From positions 56,205,585 through 56,269,584 of the forward strand of contig NC_088170.1 in NCBI RefSeq assembly GCF_028769735.1: a stretch of 64,000 nt of DNA, written 5' to 3'. Under the pieces are notes generated by a model. That model saw only the letters and a list, made by a program, of their open reading frames with translations. It had not been told where the DNA came from and made no database searches. A program made the translations under genes and the position numbers. Origin of the DNA: Zonotrichia leucophrys gambelii. Taxonomy: Eukaryota > Chordata > Aves > Passeriformes > Passerellidae. Positions 58,601 through 64,000 of the stretch are shown here, in pieces; position 1 is the stretch's first letter; every line of letters begins with the position of its first letter.

Positions 58601-59399
58601 TTTGTACCAGCTGCTATGAGACAGAGAAGAAATCCTGCTTAAAAGTTCTCCAATTATGCTTCATTATTTTATAACATTTTCAACAGCTGGATGCTTAATT
58701 ACATGCACTACAGAGCAGAAGTATTTTCTCTCTTTTGGCAAGTGTGCAGCTGCAAATCTTGTGGCTTTAGCATGCTATCTAGAACACATTAATCATCCTT
58801 CTAAAGATTCCTATCAGCAGCAGCAATGGAAAATAACTGAGAATGAGTTATGCAACGAGTAAATGATCAATTGCATATGTACTTTGAATATTTTAATTTG
58901 CAGCTAAAGTACTTGAAAGCAGCTAATACTATGAATGAAATAACTGAGCAACTATTGCTTGTTGAATGTTTATCATTGCAACTATTTTAATAACAGAATT
59001 TGAATTATGAATTTTACAGGAACCAGACTCAGAGACTCCATCTAAAGGAAAAAAATATGTTCGTAGAATAGGCATTTTAAGTTTGTAGGACCTGAAAGTG
59101 GTATTCAAAAAAGGCTTCTATTTGTTTTGATTAATTTTTTGCACTTCATTTCAATGTAGACCCACACTCATGAAAACATTGCTATGAATTTAACTTCTGA
59201 TGAATAAAATTAGTATCTTTTCAAAGTATTGAAGACCATTTTATTCTTAAGAAATGTATGAAACCTCAAAAAATCTGAAAGACAAAGTACTTGTTAGTTT
59301 TAAAATCTATTAGATCAGCTCCATGTAATCTACACAGCTTTCTTCTGTAACCCAAGGGGACATGTTAAGGAAGTGTTAGAGGTGACCCATGTCATTTAT
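52661..59399. other. AT-rich unique sequence, no gene recognised
   Basis: About 6.7 kb without a recognised gene or dispersed repeat. A short GAAA run lies at 53839-53860. Open frames are under 90 codons; the best looking, 53929-54195 on the minus strand, has no domain I know. Confidence 0.5.
53839..53860 (+). repeat. (GAAA)n microsatellite
   Basis: Five GAAA units in a row. Confidence 0.85.
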
Positions 59400-59732
59400 T
59401 TGACCTAAAGGGGCCCTATAACAAAGCTGGAGAGGGACTTTTTACAAGGGCATATACTGATACAACAAGGGGGAATGGCTTCCAACTGAAAAAGGGTGGG
59501 TTTAGATTGCATGTTAGAAAAAAATCCTTGGCTTGAGGGTGTTGAGACATTGGAACGGATTGTCCAGAGAAGCTGTGAATGCCCCAGTCCAGGAAGTGTT
59601 CAAGGACGGAGTTCTGAGCAATGTGGTGTGGTAGAGGTTGTCCTTGCCATGGCAGGGGGTTGGATCTAGATGATCTTTAAGGTCCCTTCCATCCCAGGCC
59701 ATTCTGTGATTCTAAGATTCTGTGATTTTCTT
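59400..59732 (+). mobile_element. CR1 LINE, 3' end
   Basis: Contains AAAGCTGGAGAGGGACTTTT, ACAAGGGCATATACTGATA, GGGGGAATGGCTTCCAACTG, GGTTTAGATTGCATGTTAG, GTTGTCCTTGCCATGGCAGG and GATGATCTTTAAGGTCCCTT, and ends TTCTGTGATTCTAAGATTCTG. It is a different CR1 subfamily from the 3.3 and 43.5 kb copies, judged by its 3' UTR. Confidence 0.93.
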
Positions 59733-62700
59733 TGCTCTTGTAGTTGGACAGGAAAATCCCTGCTCAGCAGAGCACCACAAACACAGTTTGTCAGCTGGCA
59801 CCCTGGGCTGATTATCAGTATTTGGGCTACATATGCCATTCTATAAAAATTGCACAGCTTTTAAATCACACAGGGGAGTTGCATAAAAGTAATTACTTGT
59901 CAGGATGGAGGACAGCGTGAAGTCTGAGACCTGGAGCAGCTGCAGAAATTCAAAGATCTCTTTATTCACCTATTTTGCCAGGTAAGAATATACATTGTTT
60001 GGAAGTTTGGATCTGTAACCCTGTCTGAGTTGGGAATATGGTTACCGAAAGCAGAGTCCTTTATTGAAACTGTTTCATGTAGCTAACTTTTTTTTCATTT
60101 AAAAAAAAAGGTCGGTAATTTGGGGGGAATACACTGAGAGAAAGAAAAGGACAAGATTTTTGTGAGAGACTACAAGATGGGATGATAAATCTCAGTTTAA
60201 TATCTTTTGTTTGGTCTGATAATTCCCTACTTCTCAAAAGAAACTGGACCTAAAACTACTTTGCTGATATCTGGCTCTCTGATTTTCAAAATTGGAAATA
60301 GCATTACAGTAAAAGGTGATTAACTGATCCTTAAAAGTGGATGCTAGTCTACTAACAGTCAAACTACGGAAAAATGTATTTTTATGTATTTAGAAGTTTC
60401 CAGATGCTAAAGATGACACAAAAGAGAAGACACACAGAGTGAAAATAAATAACTGCTGCAAGAAAGGGGTAACAAAATTTTCTGATTAAGACAAATACTT
60501 TCTGCATATTGATTATCCTCAAACCACTTCTAGCACTGATTATTGACTACTTCTGTAAAGAAGAAAGTCATGAAAAGCAACATAAATAAGAAAGCAGTGG
60601 AAACATGTTTTATAGGCAGAAAATAAACAACAACAACAAAAATTACCTTGTCTGACTTACAATAGCCCCTTGTGACTGCGCTTCCAACCACGACAGCCAT
60701 ACATTCCCTGACATCTCAGCCTGCAGTGGCTGCATCCTTCCCATGCTTACACACCAGCTTAGTCATTTCCTAAGTCTTCAACACTACAGAGTCCGTGATA
60801 GTACAAGCTGTCTCCTGACCCCAGTAGCATTCTTATCCAATTTGGTTGTCACTACTTACTAAAAGTGCTTTTCACAACCACATATTTCCCCTTGTTCTAG
60901 TCAAATTTAGGTACATTCCAACCTATATTCTGGGCTTCATAACTGACACAATTCTAGCTGGGGTCTCTGACTTTCTCTTGTTACACTTGGATTGCTTATT
61001 GGGGAGTGGACTTTGTATTTTCACAGTCCCTGTCCTAAATCCTTTATGGTATGGATAACACAAACTGAATTTGGTTGATAGCTTAAATAAAGGGATATGG
61101 ACAAGGTAAGCTTATTCATTTCAATAGTACAGATGACCAGACACAATATGAGCAATTTTGGGAATATTTACCCACATATTCAACTTTATCCAATACCCAG
61201 CTGATAAAAAAGAAACTGCTGCTGTGCTGTTACCAACAAACTGTCATTCCATAGAGTCCATTGCAGTAGCTCAAAAATAGTTTTCATGAGTGTGCAGGGA
61301 ATTTTGGCTGCTAAGCAGTAATCACTCAAGCTTGTTAAAAACATGAACATTTTGCATCATGTCTCTTCAAAATAAATGCATAGAAAACAATCTTCTTCAA
61401 GACTAGAAGTAGAGCTTTAGCCAAACTCACACATTCTACAGTCTATTAAAATCGAATATAAGATTAATAATATATCACATACGATAACTTAATGTGGACA
61501 TTACTAATTTTTCATCATGTTATGATTGACTTAGGGTAAGGTGCTAACAGAGTGTTGCTAGGATGAAGAATTTTACTCTTATTTTCATTTCCAGGGACAC
61601 TGTATTTTAATCAGATAAATATGATGTTTTCAAGAGATATACAGACAATGAGGGAAGGCAAGCAGGTGGCAAAAGGCATGAGATACTCATTTGGCTACTG
61701 AGTTAATTTTCTGGAGAAATAAGCCATATCATGATGTTTAATTCCCTTGTCTATTACAAATGATCCTTTAATACATATGAATATAGTATGAAGATACTTG
61801 CCTGACTGCCCCCATGCAAATTTAAACATATTATTTTAATTATAAAAAAAATTTGTGGCAGAGATAATTTTGGAGACAGTCATAGCATAGTGTTACAATG
61901 CAGCAATTACATTTCAAAGGGAACCTTTCACTGTCAGTAAGAGCGTTAATCAATAATTAAAATATGAGGATGAGTAATGCAATAAGCCAAATTAGTTTCA
62001 TAGCTGGTTGCTAATATTGATGACTCAATTACAGGTGAAAAGTGAAAGCATTTTTAAAATGTTTTTGAATGCGCTTTCAGCACTTAATTTTTAATGTATT
62101 ATGAATTTAAAACATTATTTTAGAGAAGAATATATGAAAGAGTTGTTATAACTGGAAGAGGATTTTAATTGTCATGATCCATTTTTGTTTCTACTCTAAA
62201 GATTTTTTTGAATATACTCAGGGATCATCATCTGTAGATTGTAAGAGTGGCAATAAGGCTAAATTTCACCAAAGGCAACTAATAATTTGAAAAATCAGAT
62301 CACAGCTTTCCACCAGAGTCACATTTCATGTTCTGACAGTGAAAATATAAAATGATGAATGCAGAGTTCCAAGTAACAATACGAAGACAGCCTGTCATGT
62401 TGGAAAGTGCAGAGTATCAAAGCCTCCTGGCATCACTGTAGTTCATTTGTGTCTTTCATGGGGTAGACAGTGTTGAACCAGCACCCTAATTGCTAAAAAG
62501 TATGCAGCAGTATGAAACAACTACCAGGATTTCAGCGTTACAAATATCAGTCTTCAAGGAATTTTGCAACAGACTCATTCAGAAAAAAAAGTCAGAACAT
62601 ACTGATTAAAAAAGAAAAAACAACAAAAAAGTCCCCACATAGACATTCCTAGATTTTATTAAGGAATACATTCTCAGTGTAGTAGAGGTATTCTGATTTA

Positions 62701-64000
62701 TGATTCTGAAAATACCTTAATGGAATGCATTGGTGAAGTAGAAATACATGAAAACAAAATGGTATTGCATTAAACTTCACGGAAAAGAGTGCACATTGTT
62801 CATCTAAAAGCACAATGGTTGAACAAAGCTTTCTCTGAGATTAAACTTTTCAAAATTTAAAATGGGAAACTTTGGATGTGAGGTGTCACAGGTAGCATAA
62901 AAAAATGAGGTATCTAAAATCAATTGGCCTCATGTTCCTGTGTGTTACCTTCTTAGCAAGATCAGACAGCTAACTCAGATCTTAGTGCATTTGCTTCCAC
63001 ACCTGATGGGACTACTTGGAATACAGAAAAAGATAATTTTATGAATGAAAAAGGATTCACAATGAAAGTACAGAAATAATTTATACTGACTTACTTTCCA
63101 TGAAGGAATACCAAATCACCTAGAAGGCTGTTGCTGACCATTGGAAAACTTGTTTCAATGTGCCATGCTCTGAAATTTTTCCTTTAGTTTGGGACTAATC
63201 TCATAATCTAACAGCCTCAATAACATGTTCCTGTTGATTTAGAGGAGACAGCATCCCTCAGTAACCTCAGGAAGGTGGCCAACAGGTCAGGGCTCATTAA
63301 CCCCATCCAGGCAGGATCATGGGGGCACCTTCCACCCCATTCCACAGGAAAGGATTGCCCTGGCAGGTGTGGAATATATAATCTGGCCTTTACTCAAACA
63401 TCAGAAATGCAATTTGGTCACTTCAGGGCAGCAGCAGCTTGTCAGCAAAGCTGGGAGAGAACAGTGGGATGGAGCTGCACTACACCACAGAGTCCAGCTT
63501 CCTCCCACTGCACCCATGCATAATTCTGCTGCTGCTGTACAGCTTCACAGCTTGTATGTGACTTCCCAAAAAGCTATGCTTTATGACCCTGTGTGGGTTT
63601 TTTGTGGGCCTTTTCCTGGTTCTTGCAATACCTTTTGGATTCTTTAGAATTGTAGGATTGATATATAGAATTTAGTGCGAAGGAAGATTATTAAAATAAA
63701 GAGCGCAGTTATGGATATATAAAACTCTGTTCATAACTTATTAGGCTTAATAAAGTTATTCTCACCACTAACATCTTCTTAATACCACACAGTCTCCAGG
63801 GATTAAAAGAAAATCTGTTCTTCCATGGAACAGAGGCAGTAATAGAATTTGAGATACGACAAAAATATGCAGTAGTTTTAAGTAGATGGAGTAATGCTGA
63901 ATTATGGATGTATTTAAGTATTGAATACTTAATAGTGACTAGTGCCTTCAATCAAAGGCACCAAATAATAGAAAAGATTAACAATTTACACGTTCTGAAC
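59733..64000. other. AT-rich unique sequence, no gene recognised
   Basis: No gene or repeat recognised. A slightly GC-richer stretch at about 63270-63610 holds two overlapping open frames (82 and 92 codons) without recognisable domains. Confidence 0.5.

Overview
The window looks like non-coding avian nuclear DNA. The evidence is eleven CR1 LINE fragments, several with the bird-type tail of ATTCTATGATTCTGTGATTCT-like repeats, plus an ERV-L-type endogenous retrovirus and older LTR material. The background is AT-rich, with simple repeats and no recognisable host gene. I saw no prokaryotic features, CRISPR array, rRNA or tRNA. The species cannot be fixed from sequence alone; a neoavian bird, perhaps a passerine, is my inference.

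Layout. 1-20.4 kb: AT-rich unique sequence with two pentanucleotide arrays (1.8 and 3.2 kb), CR1 tails at 3.3 and 8.8 kb, and an unclassified repeat-like stretch at 18.8-20.05 kb. 20.4-21.4 kb (minus): a decayed non-LTR reverse transcriptase that is not CR1, possibly RTE-like. 22.6 kb: a CR1 tail. 23.3 kb: two adjacent perfect or near-perfect hairpins. 26.3-27.6 kb: a long degenerate CR1 with RT remnants. 30.0-38.1 kb: a nested pair of LTR elements. 38-64 kb: more unique AT-rich DNA with CR1 pieces at 40.5, 43.5, 45.2, 49.5, 51.5, 52.2 and 59.4 kb, and a degenerate unidentified reading frame at 46.5-47.1 kb (minus).

The centrepiece is a 6.7 kb minus-strand provirus (31042-37755). It has two nearly identical LTRs (3 substitutions and 1 indel by eye), a perfect 5-bp target duplication TTCAT, a lysine-type primer binding site, a polypurine tract, gag, protease and pol, and no env. 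It sits inside an older plus-strand LTR (30018-38066), which has its own 5-bp duplication ACCAT. Pol keeps all visible RT, RNase H and integrase catalytic residues. The protease is broken by a one-base shift, and a TGA separates protease from RT. Gag is related to the ERV-L capsid family that gave rise to mouse Fv1.

Upstream of gag, directly after the primer binding site, lies an open frame of about 340 codons. It encodes several hydrophobic, membrane-spanning-like segments followed by a soluble gag-like tail that runs, one frame off, into gag. This membrane pre-gag module, the 11-nt gap between LTR and primer site, and an in-frame UAG between gag and protease are the most unusual things in the window.
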